The position numbers were made by a program, and so were the translations under genes. A stretch of DNA of 64,000 bases, from the NCBI GenBank assembly GCA_002840125.1, contig PGZF01000006.1, forward strand, positions 167,817 through 231,816, read 5' to 3'. Source of the DNA: Gammaproteobacteria bacterium HGW-Gammaproteobacteria-15 (lineage in GTDB: Bacteria; Pseudomonadota; Gammaproteobacteria; Enterobacterales; Alteromonadaceae). Shown here one piece after another: positions 24,479-33,874 of the stretch. Under the pieces are notes generated by a model. The model did no database searches. It saw nothing but the letters and a program-made list of their open reading frames with translations, and was not told the origin of the DNA. Position 1 is the stretch's first letter; every line of letters starts with the position of its first letter.

Positions 24479-25459
24479 TCAGAGCAGCTTTTTCAGCTCA
24501 CCTTTTAACTCTTTATCCTGTGTTGATGCCAGCAGCGGTTTTAAAATTTCTTCTGCTTTAGCCTGTTGTTGCTGCGCTATATATAACTGACCTAAACGCA
24601 ATTTTGCCCAGTCGATATTATCTGCCGCTGGCTGCTGTGCAATAAACTGCTGCAAAGCGCTAATACCTTTATCAACTGCCAGCCCACTTTTTACTGCCGA
24701 GCGTCCAATTTGATACAGCGCCTGAGCTTGCGCAGCGGCGGCTTCATCATCGCTGGCCGGCATGGTCAATGCCTGCTCAAATAATGCGATTGCTTTGGCA
24801 TGGTCATCAGTGCGTGAAAACGCTACACCACGCTGCAGGTAAGTTTCCGGCCGCTGCGTTAGCAGTTCGTCTTTGACTAAAAGTGCCTCAAAAACAGCAT
24901 CGTCTTGTAAATCTGATGCATTTAACTGCAGTAAAGCCCCTTGTAAGGGGTCAAGAGGCTTTAACTGCTCTGCCAGTTGTAAGGCTTTGCCTTTATCACC
25001 ACCGGCAATACCGGGCGCCTGAGCCAGAAAACTGCCCAGCGCAATATAGCTGCGCGGGTTATCCGGTGCCAGTTTAAGGGCGGTTTCGTAGGCTTTTTTA
25101 CAGCGCTTGGCATACCCCAGCGCACTTAACATGCTGGCAGAAGATGCCAGATTACAGCTTACCGTGGCATACCAATGCTGATAGTCTGCGTTTTTGCTGT
25201 CAATCTTCACGGCTTTTTCCAGCAAGTCTTCTGCTTTGTCTGCGTTGTTTAACAGTGCCTCGGTTTGCCCCAGCAACGCCAGCAGTTGTGCATCTTTGGT
25301 TTTTTTAGTTACCAAAGGCGTTAATAATGCTTGGGCTGCCTGGGCATCTTTGGCTTGCCATAAGGCTTTAACCTGCGCGGTTAATGCCTGCGGATCAGTA
25401 GAACTGGCCAGCACGCTACTGCTGAGGATCAGGCCGGAAAAAAACAGGATGCTACGCAT
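24479..25459 (-). CDS. Exported tetratricopeptide-repeat protein
   Basis: 326 residues from the ATG at 25459, chosen for the signal peptide MRSILFFSGLILSSSVLASS and the GGAG ribosome site. Mature sequence is a series of TPR helices: AQLLALLGQTEALLNNADKAEDLLEKAVK, ALKLAPDNPRSYIALGSFLA, AIALFEQAL and LGQLYIAQQQQAKAEEILK. It should act as a periplasmic scaffold; no catalytic domain is present. It precedes yaeR and nothing in the context specifies a partner. Confidence 0.8.
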   Translation of the reverse strand: MRSILFFSGLILSSSVLASSTDPQALTAQVKALWQAKDAQAAQALLTPLVTKKTKDAQLLALLGQTEALLNNADKAEDLLEKAVKIDSKNADYQHWYATVSCNLASSASMLSALGYAKRCKKAYETALKLAPDNPRSYIALGSFLAQAPGIAGGDKGKALQLAEQLKPLDPLQGALLQLNASDLQDDAVFEALLVKDELLTQRPETYLQRGVAFSRTDDHAKAIALFEQALTMPASDDEAAAAQAQALYQIGRSAVKSGLAVDKGISALQQFIAQQPAADNIDWAKLRLGQLYIAQQQQAKAEEILKPLLASTQDKELKGELKKLL

Positions 25460-25563
25460 GATGATGCTCCGTATCGCGCTGCTGTCATTGAAGTAGCAAA
25501 CACTATAAGGCACAGCATAGGTGCCTGACCATAGGTTAAAAGTAACAAAACATATTTTACCGC

Positions 25564-26970
25564 TTACAAGGCAATAACATCGCCTTTGGCCGGAATTTTC
25601 GCCGCTATGCCAAGCTGTGCCAGCTCCTGCTGCAGCACTGCTTGTGCCTCCGGCTCGCCATGTACCAGATAAAACTGTGGCTGCCCGCCGATGGCCTGCG
25701 CCCAGTCTAATAGTTCACTCTGGCCGGCATGGGCCGAAAAGCCACCGATAGTATGCACTTTGGCTTTTACCACTATTTCCTGGCCAAACAGTTTTACCCG
25801 CCGTTCGCCATCCACCAAACGCCGGCCCAATGTGCCCTGCGCCTGAAAGCCGACAAAAATCAGGTGGTTCGAGCTTTTCCATAAGTTGTGTTTTAAATGA
25901 TGCACAATACGGCCACCATTACACATGCCGCTACCGGCAATAATAATGGCACCACCGCTAACACGGTTTATTGCCATTGATTCTTCCACACTTTCGGTCA
26001 GGCGCAGCATTGGTAGTAAATCCTGCAGTTGCATGCCTTTTTTAAAGCCAATGGCCGCTAAGTCTTTTTGCTCCAGGCTGTGCAGGTAGTCGTTGTAAAT
26101 ATTGGTAATGCTGATCGCCATAGGGCTGTCAAGAAACACCATGCGCTGCTTTAACCGGCCCTGGTGATGCAACAGTGCAAGGTAGTACAAAACTTCCTGC
26201 GAGCGGCCAAGCGCAAAAGCCGGAATAAACACATTGCCACCGTCTTTGTTGGCGTGTTCCAGCGCAGTAGCCAGCTCTTCCAGCGAGTTATCGATATTCT
26301 GGTGGTTGCGGTTACCATAGGTACTCTCCATCAGTACAATATCAGCCTGGCCGATGTCAGTGGGGTCGTGCATCAGCACAGTAGCCGGGTTGCCTAAGTC
26401 ACCGGAAAACACCAGTTTGCGCATCGCTTTGCTGCCTTTAAGCCACAACTGTACTATGGCCGAGCCCAAAATATGCCCGGCATCAGCAAATTCCAGCTCC
26501 AGCTCCGGCAGCGGTGTAACACGCTTTTTGTAGCCTACGGTTTCACATAATTGCGCCACCCGTTCGGCATCGGCAACTGACAACACCGGGTCTTGCAGCT
26601 TTTTACCGGCACGCGCTGCTTTTTTGTTTTGCCATTCCAGATCTTTTAAATACAAATGCACTGAGTCTTTTAGCAATATTGGCAGTAGCTCAGCGGTGCC
26701 GGGGGTACAAAGTATTTTGCCGTCAAAACCGCGCGCCACTAACAGTGGCAGCAGGCCGCTATGGTCGATATGGGCGTGGGATAAAATGACTAAATCAATG
26801 TCTTTGGGCCGAAAGGCAAAATGAAATTTATGCCATTCACGAATTTGATCGGCGCCCTGCACCATACCGCAATCAAGCAAAATTTGCTGATTATTAACGC
26901 GTATAAGGTAGCAAGAGCCGGTAACCTGCTGCGCAGCGCCGACAAAAGTTAAACTGGCATTAAGCGGCAT
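25564..26970 (-). CDS. Beta-CASP metallo-beta-lactamase fold nuclease
   Basis: 468 residues. The metallo-beta-lactamase motifs are SHAHIDHSG (HxHxDH) at about 60-66, DAGHILGSA and FSGDLG. The beta-CASP insert includes STYGNRNHQ (motif A region) and VFIPAFALGRSQEVLYYL. C-terminal GGFSAHAGQSELLDW holds the final His and VHGEPEAQ follows. The family processes RNA as a zinc-dependent 3'/5' exonuclease or endonuclease in the cytoplasm. A perfect AGGAGG ribosome site precedes the ATG. The start overlaps the end of the Na/Pi cotransporter gene by 11 nt, so the two are translationally coupled. Confidence 0.87.
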   Translation of the reverse strand: MPLNASLTFVGAAQQVTGSCYLIRVNNQQILLDCGMVQGADQIREWHKFHFAFRPKDIDLVILSHAHIDHSGLLPLLVARGFDGKILCTPGTAELLPILLKDSVHLYLKDLEWQNKKAARAGKKLQDPVLSVADAERVAQLCETVGYKKRVTPLPELELEFADAGHILGSAIVQLWLKGSKAMRKLVFSGDLGNPATVLMHDPTDIGQADIVLMESTYGNRNHQNIDNSLEELATALEHANKDGGNVFIPAFALGRSQEVLYYLALLHHQGRLKQRMVFLDSPMAISITNIYNDYLHSLEQKDLAAIGFKKGMQLQDLLPMLRLTESVEESMAINRVSGGAIIIAGSGMCNGGRIVHHLKHNLWKSSNHLIFVGFQAQGTLGRRLVDGERRVKLFGQEIVVKAKVHTIGGFSAHAGQSELLDWAQAIGGQPQFYLVHGEPEAQAVLQQELAQLGIAAKIPAKGDVIAL

Positions 26971-28555
26971 CAGTTGCCTCCTGGTTGTCTGTTAAAGGTT
27001 CAAACCGGCTTTGTAACGCGCCAAGCGATAACAAAGCCCGGGTGAGTTGCCGGGTAAAACGTTTGGTTTCCGCTAGGCGTAACAATTGTTCACCACCGGC
27101 ATCTTTACTTACCCGCTCTTGTAATACTAAGGTGTATAACTGCTTTTTATTTTGCTCGCGCTGGCGCAGCAGTTCGCGGTAGCTGCTGCGGATCTGCCCG
27201 GCGTCGTCCGGCCAGGTTGCCCTGCTTAGCAGTTGCCACAGCTCAGCTTCGTTGTTAAACACTGCAACATCAGCCGCCAAATGCTGTGTCAGCACCGGTA
27301 ACAGCTGCAGTGTCATTTCCAGTTGCAACTGGCTTTTTACCAATTCATTTAGCAGCATCGCCTCCCCGGCCGGCAAAGGCTCCCGGCCCAACCGGTGCAT
27401 ATAGCTGCTGATCTCAGCCTGTAAGCTGCGGATATCATCTATGCTTTCGGCTTCAGTGGGCAGAGCCTGCGCCAGGCGTGCGGCCTGAGCCGCAATAAGC
27501 TGGCCAACCCGAAGCAACTCAGCGCTAAGACCATTAATGGCCAGTGCCGGTATGGCCAGACTGGATGCATCCAGGTAGCGTAAACCGGCACTTGTCTGCC
27601 GGCGGAACTTCTTGTTCAGCCACAGCACCAGCCGGCCGGTTACCGGCCACATCAGCAATACGCCAAGAACGTTAAACAAAGTATGAAACAACGCCAGGCT
27701 TAGCGCCGGCTGCGGCGTGGTAAACATCCACTGCTGTAACAGGTTTATGCCCCACAGCAATGGCGTTAATAGTAGTAAGGCCACCAGCCCGGTTAACACA
27801 TTAAAAATAACGTGCAGCCAGGCCAGACGTTTCGCTTTAGCCGTGGCAGCCAGGGTAGACATCAACGCTGTAGAGGTAGTGCCAAGGTTGGCGCCGATAA
27901 CAAAAGCTGCAGCTAACGACAGCGGAATAATACCAGCCGACACTGCCGTGATAACCAGGGCTATTACCGCTATGGAGGCCTGCATAAGGGTACTGAGTAA
28001 GGTACCCAGCAGCACGCCGGCTAAAATACCCCATATACCCAGCTGTGCCAGACCGTTAAAATTAATATCGACAAAGGCCGTGTCAAAACTTTGTTTTAAA
28101 AATGCCAGCCCCAGAAACAGCAAGCCAAACCCCAGTAAGCCCTCCCCCATGCCCTTATTGCGGCTGCTGCGGCCAAACAGCTTTAACAACGCACCTACAC
28201 CTATAATGGGTAGCGCCAGCGCATCGATCTTAAACTGTAACCCCACCAAAGCGATAAACCAGCCGGTCAGCGAAGTACCAACGTTACTGCCATAAATAAC
28301 AAAGGCAGCATTTTGCAACGACAAAATACCGGCATTAACAAAGCCGATGGTGGTAACTGTAATAGCACTGGAAGATTGCACCGCCACAGTAGCAACAGTG
28401 CCAAAAGCCACGCCCTGCAACGGTGTATGGGTCCAGCGCTGCAAAAACTGCATCAGGCTTGGACCAGCGGCCACTTTCAACCCCTGGCTCATCCAATCCA
28501 TGCCGAGTAAAATCAACCCCAGGGCACCAAAGGCCATTAAAACATCAGTCCACAT
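26960..28555 (-). CDS. Na/Pi cotransporter-family membrane protein with PhoU-like tail
   Basis: 531 residues. The first about 320 residues form membrane helices of the NptA/YjbB type. The signature VQSSSAITVTTIGFVNAG (first inverted half) and a second half reading MQASIAVIALVITAVSAG are visible, with GSNVGTSLTG and GANLGTTSTA. After residue 340 follows a soluble, helix-rich PhoU-like region. It would export or take up phosphate with sodium across the inner membrane. AGGATG ribosome site before ATG. It overlaps the downstream nuclease gene by 11 nt, an arrangement whose purpose is unclear. Confidence 0.86.
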   Translation of the reverse strand: MWTDVLMAFGALGLILLGMDWMSQGLKVAAGPSLMQFLQRWTHTPLQGVAFGTVATVAVQSSSAITVTTIGFVNAGILSLQNAAFVIYGSNVGTSLTGWFIALVGLQFKIDALALPIIGVGALLKLFGRSSRNKGMGEGLLGFGLLFLGLAFLKQSFDTAFVDINFNGLAQLGIWGILAGVLLGTLLSTLMQASIAVIALVITAVSAGIIPLSLAAAFVIGANLGTTSTALMSTLAATAKAKRLAWLHVIFNVLTGLVALLLLTPLLWGINLLQQWMFTTPQPALSLALFHTLFNVLGVLLMWPVTGRLVLWLNKKFRRQTSAGLRYLDASSLAIPALAINGLSAELLRVGQLIAAQAARLAQALPTEAESIDDIRSLQAEISSYMHRLGREPLPAGEAMLLNELVKSQLQLEMTLQLLPVLTQHLAADVAVFNNEAELWQLLSRATWPDDAGQIRSSYRELLRQREQNKKQLYTLVLQERVSKDAGGEQLLRLAETKRFTRQLTRALLSLGALQSRFEPLTDNQEATDAA

Positions 28556-28686
28556 TTATCATCCTCAGCAGTTGTGGCTTAAGCTAACAGTGAAACAAAT
28601 AGAAAACATTAATCTTAGTCAAACAATAGCTTAGTTTGTTACCTTGCCATAGTATGAAGTTTGTTTAAGTGCCCTGGGAGGACAGT

Positions 28687-29565
28687 ATGTCAGGCGACCC
28701 ACATCAGTTACACGAACGCCATCTGGCGTCGGCACAGCAATCATTGGACGCTATTGCCAAACTGCAGGAACATAGCTCTTACCGGCTGGCGTTTGCCGAT
28801 AATGAATTTTTAATGCAGGACGAACTGCGCCATGTAAGGCTGCAACTGGAGTATTTAAAGCCACAGCTGGTACTGGAGCAGCACAATATCAGCGCTACTA
28901 TAGTAGTATTTGGCAGCGCGCGGTTTTTACCGCCTGAGCAAGCCAAAACTGCAGTAGCCCTGGCAGAACAACAATTTGCAGAAAACAATACCACTGACAA
29001 CCAGCAGGCACTGCAGAGGGCTAAAAAGCAGTTAACTAACAGTAAATATTATGCCGCTGCCCAGCAGTTTTCTGCATTAGCTGCCCGCTTCAGTTGCTGC
29101 AACCCCGACTGCGCCATGACAATTATCAGCGGCGGTGGCCCCGGCGTAATGGAAGCGGCCAACCGCGGCGCTATGGATGCCGGTGGCGAAAGCATAGGCT
29201 TAAATATAGTGTTGCCAAGAGAGCAGCAGCCCAACCCTTACATTACACCGCAGTTTTGTTTTCAGTTTCACTACTTTGCCATTCGTAAAATGCACTTTTT
29301 ACAGCGCGCCCGTGCATTAGTCGCTTTCCCCGGTGGTTTTGGTACTTTAGATGAGCTGTTTGAAACCCTTACCCTGATTCAAACCAGAAAAGCCGCACGG
29401 GTGCCGGTAATTTTGTACGACAAAGCCTTCTGGCAAAAACTGATTAACTTTGACTTACTGGTAGAAGAAGGTGTGATCAGCGCCTCAGATCTGGAGCTGA
29501 TCCAGTATGCCGATACACCCGAGCACGCCTGGCAGCTGATACTGGATTACTATCATCTAACTTAA
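28687..29565 (+). CDS. LOG-family nucleotide hydrolase
   Basis: 292 residues from the ATG at 28687, preceded by a strong GGGAGGACAGT; the frame continues six codons upstream. The Rossmann-type LOG core is clear: VVFGSARFLPPEQ, TIISGGGPGVMEAANRGAMDAG (ligand loop), and the catalytic PGGFGTLDELFETLTLIQT. Such enzymes remove ribose 5-phosphate from cytokinin-type nucleotides or AMP. The N-terminal 70 residues are a helical extension found in the longer bacterial branch of the family. It is convergent with tyrA; no terminator separates them. Confidence 0.88.
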   Translation: MSGDPHQLHERHLASAQQSLDAIAKLQEHSSYRLAFADNEFLMQDELRHVRLQLEYLKPQLVLEQHNISATIVVFGSARFLPPEQAKTAVALAEQQFAENNTTDNQQALQRAKKQLTNSKYYAAAQQFSALAARFSCCNPDCAMTIISGGGPGVMEAANRGAMDAGGESIGLNIVLPREQQPNPYITPQFCFQFHYFAIRKMHFLQRARALVAFPGGFGTLDELFETLTLIQTRKAARVPVILYDKAFWQKLINFDLLVEEGVISASDLELIQYADTPEHAWQLILDYYHLT

Positions 29566-29603
29566 CTGGCATTATAAAAGGCAGCTGACAAACCGGCGGC
29601 GGC

Positions 29604-30737
29604 CTAACTACGGCTGTCTGCGGCTTTTTGCAGTAGCTGTTTGCTCTCTTGCAAAAACTGGCCGGCCAGCTCGCCGAAAAATTGCTGGCCTTTACCAAAC
29701 TGGGCCATTAAACCGGCTTTGTCTTTGGCTTTAAGTAACTGCAGCAATCCGGTAAAACGCTGCTGATAGCGTTCTAGCAGCTGTGCAACTTCGCAGGATG
29801 ACAACATAATGTCGGCATACAGCTCGGCATTCTGGGCAAATAAGCGCCCTACCATCGCCAGCTCTAACCGGTAAATTGGCGAGCTTAGCTGCAACAGCTC
29901 ATGCAGATCGGCGTTTTCATCGGCTAAATGCACGCCATACACTAAAGACGAAAAGTGCCGCATGGCCTGAATAAGCTGCATAGCGCTATCGTGCTCTGCC
30001 GCTTGTTTTACCGCGAGCTCAGCGCCCCAGACATTCAGTTGTTTTAACAACCACTGATATTGCTTTTCATCCCGGCCATGGCATACCACCACCACCTGTT
30101 TGACCAGGTTAGTAATATCGGGGCCAAACATCGGGTGCAGCCCTACTACCGGGCCGCTATGTTTAGCCAGCATTGCCGCTAATGGCAACTGCTTAATACT
30201 GGTAATATCGGCCAGTACGCAGTTAGCTGGTAAAGCCGGTAGCTTATTAATTAACTGCCCGGTTAAGGTAATTGGCACTGCCAGCAGTACCAGCGCCGCA
30301 TCAGCACAAATCGCTTCTGCATCAGGCCAGTCTTGCTGCTCCAGCACGGCAACGTCGTAGCCGGAGCGTTGAAAAAGACTAACAAAGCGGGCACCCAGCG
30401 CACCAGCACCGCCAACTACCACCACTTTACCGCCGCCTTCACGGCAACATACAAAACCGCTTTCCTGGGTTTGATATGACTCGCGCATGATACGGCGCAG
30501 CACATCTTCAGTTAAATCGGCCGATACGCCAAGCGCCTGCGCCTGTTCGCGCCGGGCACTGAGTAACGCTTGCTCACGTTCGGGCACATATACCGGCAAA
30601 GCAAACTGTTGCTTAATTTTGCCTACCTGCGCGGTAACTTCAGCACGCTGCGCCAGCAGCGCGACCAGTTGACTGTCAATACTGTCTATTTGCTGACGCA
30701 GTGGTGCCAGTGCCTGCTGTGCTGTCAAATCTGTCAT
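29604..30737 (-). CDS. tyrA: Bifunctional chorismate mutase / prephenate dehydrogenase (T-protein)
   Basis: 377 residues from the ATG at 30737, matching the usual TyrA length. The open frame extends upstream into aroF. Residues 1-90 are the AroQ mutase (LRQQIDSIDSQLVALLAQRAEVTAQVGKIK). The NAD-binding dehydrogenase follows (KVVVVGGAGALGARFVSLFQ, about 104-123) with VGLHPMFGP carrying the catalytic His. It makes 4-hydroxyphenylpyruvate for tyrosine synthesis. Its start is one base after the aroF stop (TGACATG), so the two are translationally coupled. Tyr feedback is typical of the family. Confidence 0.96.
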   Translation of the reverse strand: MTDLTAQQALAPLRQQIDSIDSQLVALLAQRAEVTAQVGKIKQQFALPVYVPEREQALLSARREQAQALGVSADLTEDVLRRIMRESYQTQESGFVCCREGGGKVVVVGGAGALGARFVSLFQRSGYDVAVLEQQDWPDAEAICADAALVLLAVPITLTGQLINKLPALPANCVLADITSIKQLPLAAMLAKHSGPVVGLHPMFGPDITNLVKQVVVVCHGRDEKQYQWLLKQLNVWGAELAVKQAAEHDSAMQLIQAMRHFSSLVYGVHLADENADLHELLQLSSPIYRLELAMVGRLFAQNAELYADIMLSSCEVAQLLERYQQRFTGLLQLLKAKDKAGLMAQFGKGQQFFGELAGQFLQESKQLLQKAADSRS

Positions 30738-30738
30738 G

Positions 30739-31797
30739 TCAGGCGGCCACCACCGCCGGCTGCATTTGCTGGTGCAATGCCGCCAATAGCTGGGCTGTAG
30801 TATCCCAATCAATACAGGCATCCGTTACCGACACACCGTACTTTTCAGCTTTGCCGTCAATTAGATCCTGGCGCCCGGCAAACAGATGGCTTTCCAGCAT
30901 AATACCGATAATGGCGTCGTTACCGGCCAAACGTTGGGCCAGCACATTTTGCGCCACTTCGCCCTGGCGGTTGTGATCTTTATTTGAGTTGCCATGGCTG
31001 CAATCTACCACTATACCGCGCGGCAATTTAAGTTTATCCAGCTTGGCCAGCGCTTCGCCAATGCTCTGCTCGTCATAGTTAGGTTTAGCGCCACCGCGCA
31101 AAATAATATGGCCATCCGGGTTACCGGCAGTTTGCACTAAACTCACTTCGCCGCGCTGATTAATACCAATAAAGCTGTGGCCGCTGGCAGCGGATTGCAG
31201 CGCATTTAGCGCGATATTTAAGTTGCCGTCGGTGCCGTTTTTAAAGCCGACCGGCATCGATAAGCCGCTGGCCATTTCGCGGTGGGTTTGCGACTCTACC
31301 GTGCGGGCACCAATGGCAGACCAGCTGATTAAATCCGACATATATTGCGGGCTGATAGGGTCCAGCGCTTCAGTGGCTGTAGGTAACTGCATTTCGACCA
31401 TTTTCAGCAACAGCTCGCGGCCCCAGGTTAAACCGGTTTCCAGATCGAAAGAGTCATCTAAATGCGGGTCATTAATAAAGCCCTTCCAGCCTACTGTAGT
31501 GCGTGGTTTTTCAAAGTATACCCGCATCACAATGTACAGGCTGTCGGCATACTGCAACTGCAGTTGTTTTAACTTTTGCGCATATTCCACTGCCGCCAGC
31601 GGATCGTGAATGGAACACGGGCCGGTAACCACCAGCAGGCGCTTATCGCGGCCGTGTACTATATCGGCAATAGTGTTACGCGCCTGTTGTACAAACTGCG
31701 CGCCCTGTTCTGACAATGGCAGTACTTTCTTCAATACCGCCGGTGGGCTTAGCGGCTTTTCCGCCACTATGCGCAGGTCATCTACTATTTTACTCAT
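30739..31797 (-). CDS. aroF: 3-deoxy-7-phosphoheptulonate synthase (DAHP synthase, AroF type)
   Basis: 352 residues from the ATG at 31797, which has CCGGAG at good spacing; upstream Met codons have no ribosome site. Class I DAHP synthase motifs are plain: LLVVTGPCSIHDP, MRVYFEKPRTTVGWKG, ATEALDPISPQY, SWSAIGARTVESQTHRE, GFKNGTDGN, VDCSHGNSNKDH and KYGVSVTDACIDW. It condenses erythrose 4-phosphate and PEP, the first step of aromatic synthesis. Its coupling with tyrA is the E. coli aroF-tyrA arrangement, which suggests the Tyr-sensitive isozyme. Promoter and a TyrR-like site lie just upstream. Confidence 0.95.
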   Translation of the reverse strand: MSKIVDDLRIVAEKPLSPPAVLKKVLPLSEQGAQFVQQARNTIADIVHGRDKRLLVVTGPCSIHDPLAAVEYAQKLKQLQLQYADSLYIVMRVYFEKPRTTVGWKGFINDPHLDDSFDLETGLTWGRELLLKMVEMQLPTATEALDPISPQYMSDLISWSAIGARTVESQTHREMASGLSMPVGFKNGTDGNLNIALNALQSAASGHSFIGINQRGEVSLVQTAGNPDGHIILRGGAKPNYDEQSIGEALAKLDKLKLPRGIVVDCSHGNSNKDHNRQGEVAQNVLAQRLAGNDAIIGIMLESHLFAGRQDLIDGKAEKYGVSVTDACIDWDTTAQLLAALHQQMQPAVVAA

Positions 31798-31871
31798 GCT
31801 AAAACTCCGGTGTGCGGTGTTGCAGGCATTAAGCATAGGTAAAAACGCTAAATTTGCTAAGCGCGCCCTTA

Positions 31872-31889
31872 CGTAAACTTTAATATACA
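31872..31889 (-). promoter_or_regulatory. Candidate TyrR box upstream of aroF
   Basis: On the minus strand the 18-mer TGTATATTAAAGTTTACG fits TGTAAA-N6-TTTACA with two mismatches. It lies about 75 nt before the aroF start and 20-40 nt downstream of the likely start of transcription. No tyrR gene is in the window. Confidence 0.35.
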
Positions 31890-31918
31890 ACACGTAATCA
31901 TTTAAATACGATTTGCAA

Positions 31919-31947
31919 ATAGTAAAGATCCAAAAGCGGCGCGTCAA
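31919..31947 (-). promoter_or_regulatory. Candidate sigma-70 promoter of aroF-tyrA
   Basis: On the minus strand TTGACG (31942-31947), a 17-nt spacer and TACTAT (31919-31924). The -35 box matches 5 of 6 and the -10 box 4 of 6 consensus bases. Confidence 0.55.
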
Positions 31948-32030
31948 CCCAACCAAGGCCAATAAAATCAAGATAGCAGCAAATAATTACACTGTATAAA
32001 ATACGTATAGTTAAGTGTACAGAAAAAGCG

Positions 32031-32645
32031 TTAACCAGATTGGAGCAGTTGCTGATAAGCCTGTTGCAGTAAAATAAATTGCAGCTGCTCGCCACCGCGA
32101 TCCGGGTGTAATTGTAACGCCTTGCTACGATAGGCTTTTTTCAGCTGTTGTAGCGTAAAAGTAGGTGTTAAACCAAGCAATGCCAGCGCCTTGTGTTGCG
32201 GCATAACATCTGCCGGCATAACCGACCGTGGCAGCTGTTGCCAGAAGGCCGCTAAGTGCTGGTCAAGTAATTGCTCTGTCATGGCATAAAAGTTCTGCCA
32301 GTTAAGATAATACTCTTGCCGGCCGGTATCGGCGTCAGGCGCCAACGCTTGAGTTAACGGCAGTAACTGTAGTTTGGCCAGGCCAATGGCTAAATAACCG
32401 TGACGCTGCGCCAGCCAATGTTGCTGAATGCGATATAACAGGTGGTACAGCACAAAATGCTGCTGAAAGCGTGCAAGATCAGCGCTTTGCAGCGTATCGT
32501 TGTGTAGTTTTAACCCCAACCGCGCTAACAAGTACTGTTCTTCTATCAGGCTATGCGCCGGGGTAAATCCCAAAATCAGGCTTTCCAGCTGGCCTTGCAA
32601 CAAGTTAAGAATGGGTGTAGCCAGTGGTGCTTTAGTATCAGTCAT
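32031..32645 (-). CDS. Protein with C-terminal J domain
   Basis: 204 residues from the ATG at 32645 (MTDTKAPLA); the frame is open 47 codons further up but overlaps the rplS terminator. The last 60 residues are a J domain: ALLGLTPTFTLQQLKKAYRSKALQLHPDRGGEQLQ, with the HPD triad that stimulates Hsp70 ATPase. The N-terminal 130 residues are a helical region typical of DnaJ-related proteins of marine gammaproteobacteria. A co-chaperone role with DnaK is likely; clients are unknown. No strong ribosome site is visible. Confidence 0.82.
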   Translation of the reverse strand: MTDTKAPLATPILNLLQGQLESLILGFTPAHSLIEEQYLLARLGLKLHNDTLQSADLARFQQHFVLYHLLYRIQQHWLAQRHGYLAIGLAKLQLLPLTQALAPDADTGRQEYYLNWQNFYAMTEQLLDQHLAAFWQQLPRSVMPADVMPQHKALALLGLTPTFTLQQLKKAYRSKALQLHPDRGGEQLQFILLQQAYQQLLQSG

Positions 32646-32660
32646 AGTGTGCACTATGCC

Positions 32661-32694
32661 AAAAAGAAAAAAGGCCGACAAGTGTCGGCCTTTT
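32661..32694 (-). terminator. Terminator of the rpsP-rimM-trmD-rplS operon
   Basis: Perfect 12-bp dyad AAAAGGCCGACA / TGTCGGCCTTTT (32669-32680, 32683-32694) with a 2-nt apex, followed on the minus strand by TTTTTTCTTTTT. It sits just downstream of the rplS stop. Confidence 0.9.
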
Positions 32695-32703
32695 AAGGGT
32701 AGC

Positions 32704-33063
32704 TTAGTTAAGCTTTTCGCGGATACGCGCTGATTTACCTGAACGATCGCGTAAGTAGTAAAGCTTAGCACGGCGTACTGCACCACGACGTTTCACGGTG
32801 ATGCTGTCTACCATTGGGCTGTGCGTCTGGAATACACGCTCAACACCTTCGCCATTAGAGATTTTACGTACTGTGAATGCAGAGTGCAGACCACGGTTAC
32901 GTTTTGCGATAACTACGCCTTCAAAAGCCTGCAGACGCGTTTTATCACCTTCAGTTACTTTTACCTGAACTACGACAGTGTCGCCCGGCGCGAACGCTGG
33001 AACGTCTTTCTTTAACTGCTCGTCTTCAAGCATTTTGATGATGTTTTGGCTAACTTTGCTCAT
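32704..33063 (-). CDS. rplS: 50S ribosomal protein L19
   Basis: 119 residues (E. coli L19 has 115). Family sequence is unmistakable: [39 protein letters not shown] and [18 protein letters not shown], about 30S-50S interface binding. It is the last gene of the operon, 22 nt after trmD. Confidence 0.97.
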   Translation of the reverse strand: MSKVSQNIIKMLEDEQLKKDVPAFAPGDTVVVQVKVTEGDKTRLQAFEGVVIAKRNRGLHSAFTVRKISNGEGVERVFQTHSPMVDSITVKRRGAVRRAKLYYLRDRSGKSARIREKLN

Positions 33064-33085
33064 AACAATCTCACTTTACCTGGAA

Positions 33086-33874
33086 TTAACTGTCTTCTTG
33101 CTGCCCCGCCCGGCACTCTTGCTGATGTTCACGTTGGAACTCAGCCAGTAACCGTCGTTGCTCCTCAGTCAGAGCCAGGAGATTTAACATATCCGGTCGT
33201 CTAAGCCAGGTTCTCCCAAGAGACTGCTTTAAACGCCAGCGTCGTATATTTTCATGGTTACCACTCAGTAAAACTGCTGGTACCTGTTTGTCTGACAACA
33301 CTTCCGGCCTTGTGTAGTGCGGACAATCAAGCAAACCGGATGCAAAAGAATCCTGCTCTGCTGATTGCTCATGCCCAAGTACACCAGGTACTAAGCGCGA
33401 CACTGCATCTATCAATGTCATCGCCGGCAATTCACCGCCACTTAACACGTAATCACCAATTGACCATTCTGCGTCAATTTCGCTTTCTATTACGCGCTCA
33501 TCAATGCCTTCATACCGGCCAGCTACTAACAGTAGCTTAGAACGTTGCGCCAGTTCAGCGACACCTTGTTGGTCTAATTTGCGGCCTTGCGGCGACAAAT
33601 ACACCGTGTGTACACCTTCACCTGCAGCTTGCTTGGCGGCGCGTATAGCGTCACGTAGCGGCTGCACCATCATCAGCATACCGGGGCCACCACCATAAGG
33701 CCGGTCATCTACAGTGCGATGCTTGTCCGTTGTGAAATCACGCGGGTTCCAACATTGCAGTTGCATAATGCCTTGCTTTACAGCACGGCCGGTTACCCCA
33801 TATTGTGTTATTGCCTGAAACATTTCCGGGAATAAGGATACGACCCCTACCCACAGCTTAGTGTCATCCGGCAT
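33086..33874 (-). CDS. trmD: tRNA (guanine37-N1)-methyltransferase
   Basis: 262 residues. SPOUT methyltransferase with [22 protein letters not shown] near the start, [15 protein letters not shown] and the knot motifs [16 protein letters not shown] and [17 protein letters not shown], plus the C-terminal RRPDML. It methylates G37 next to the anticodon to prevent frameshifting, using SAM. Its ATG overlaps the rimM stop by one base (TAATG). Part of rpsP-rimM-trmD-rplS. Confidence 0.97.
   Translation of the reverse strand: MPDDTKLWVGVVSLFPEMFQAITQYGVTGRAVKQGIMQLQCWNPRDFTTDKHRTVDDRPYGGGPGMLMMVQPLRDAIRAAKQAAGEGVHTVYLSPQGRKLDQQGVAELAQRSKLLLVAGRYEGIDERVIESEIDAEWSIGDYVLSGGELPAMTLIDAVSRLVPGVLGHEQSAEQDSFASGLLDCPHYTRPEVLSDKQVPAVLLSGNHENIRRWRLKQSLGRTWLRRPDMLNLLALTEEQRRLLAEFQREHQQECRAGQQEDS

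Noticed and set aside
27717..28295. 192-codon plus-strand frame inside the Na/Pi cotransporter gene
   Set aside because: Antisense of hydrophobic coding sequence; no start signal or domain.
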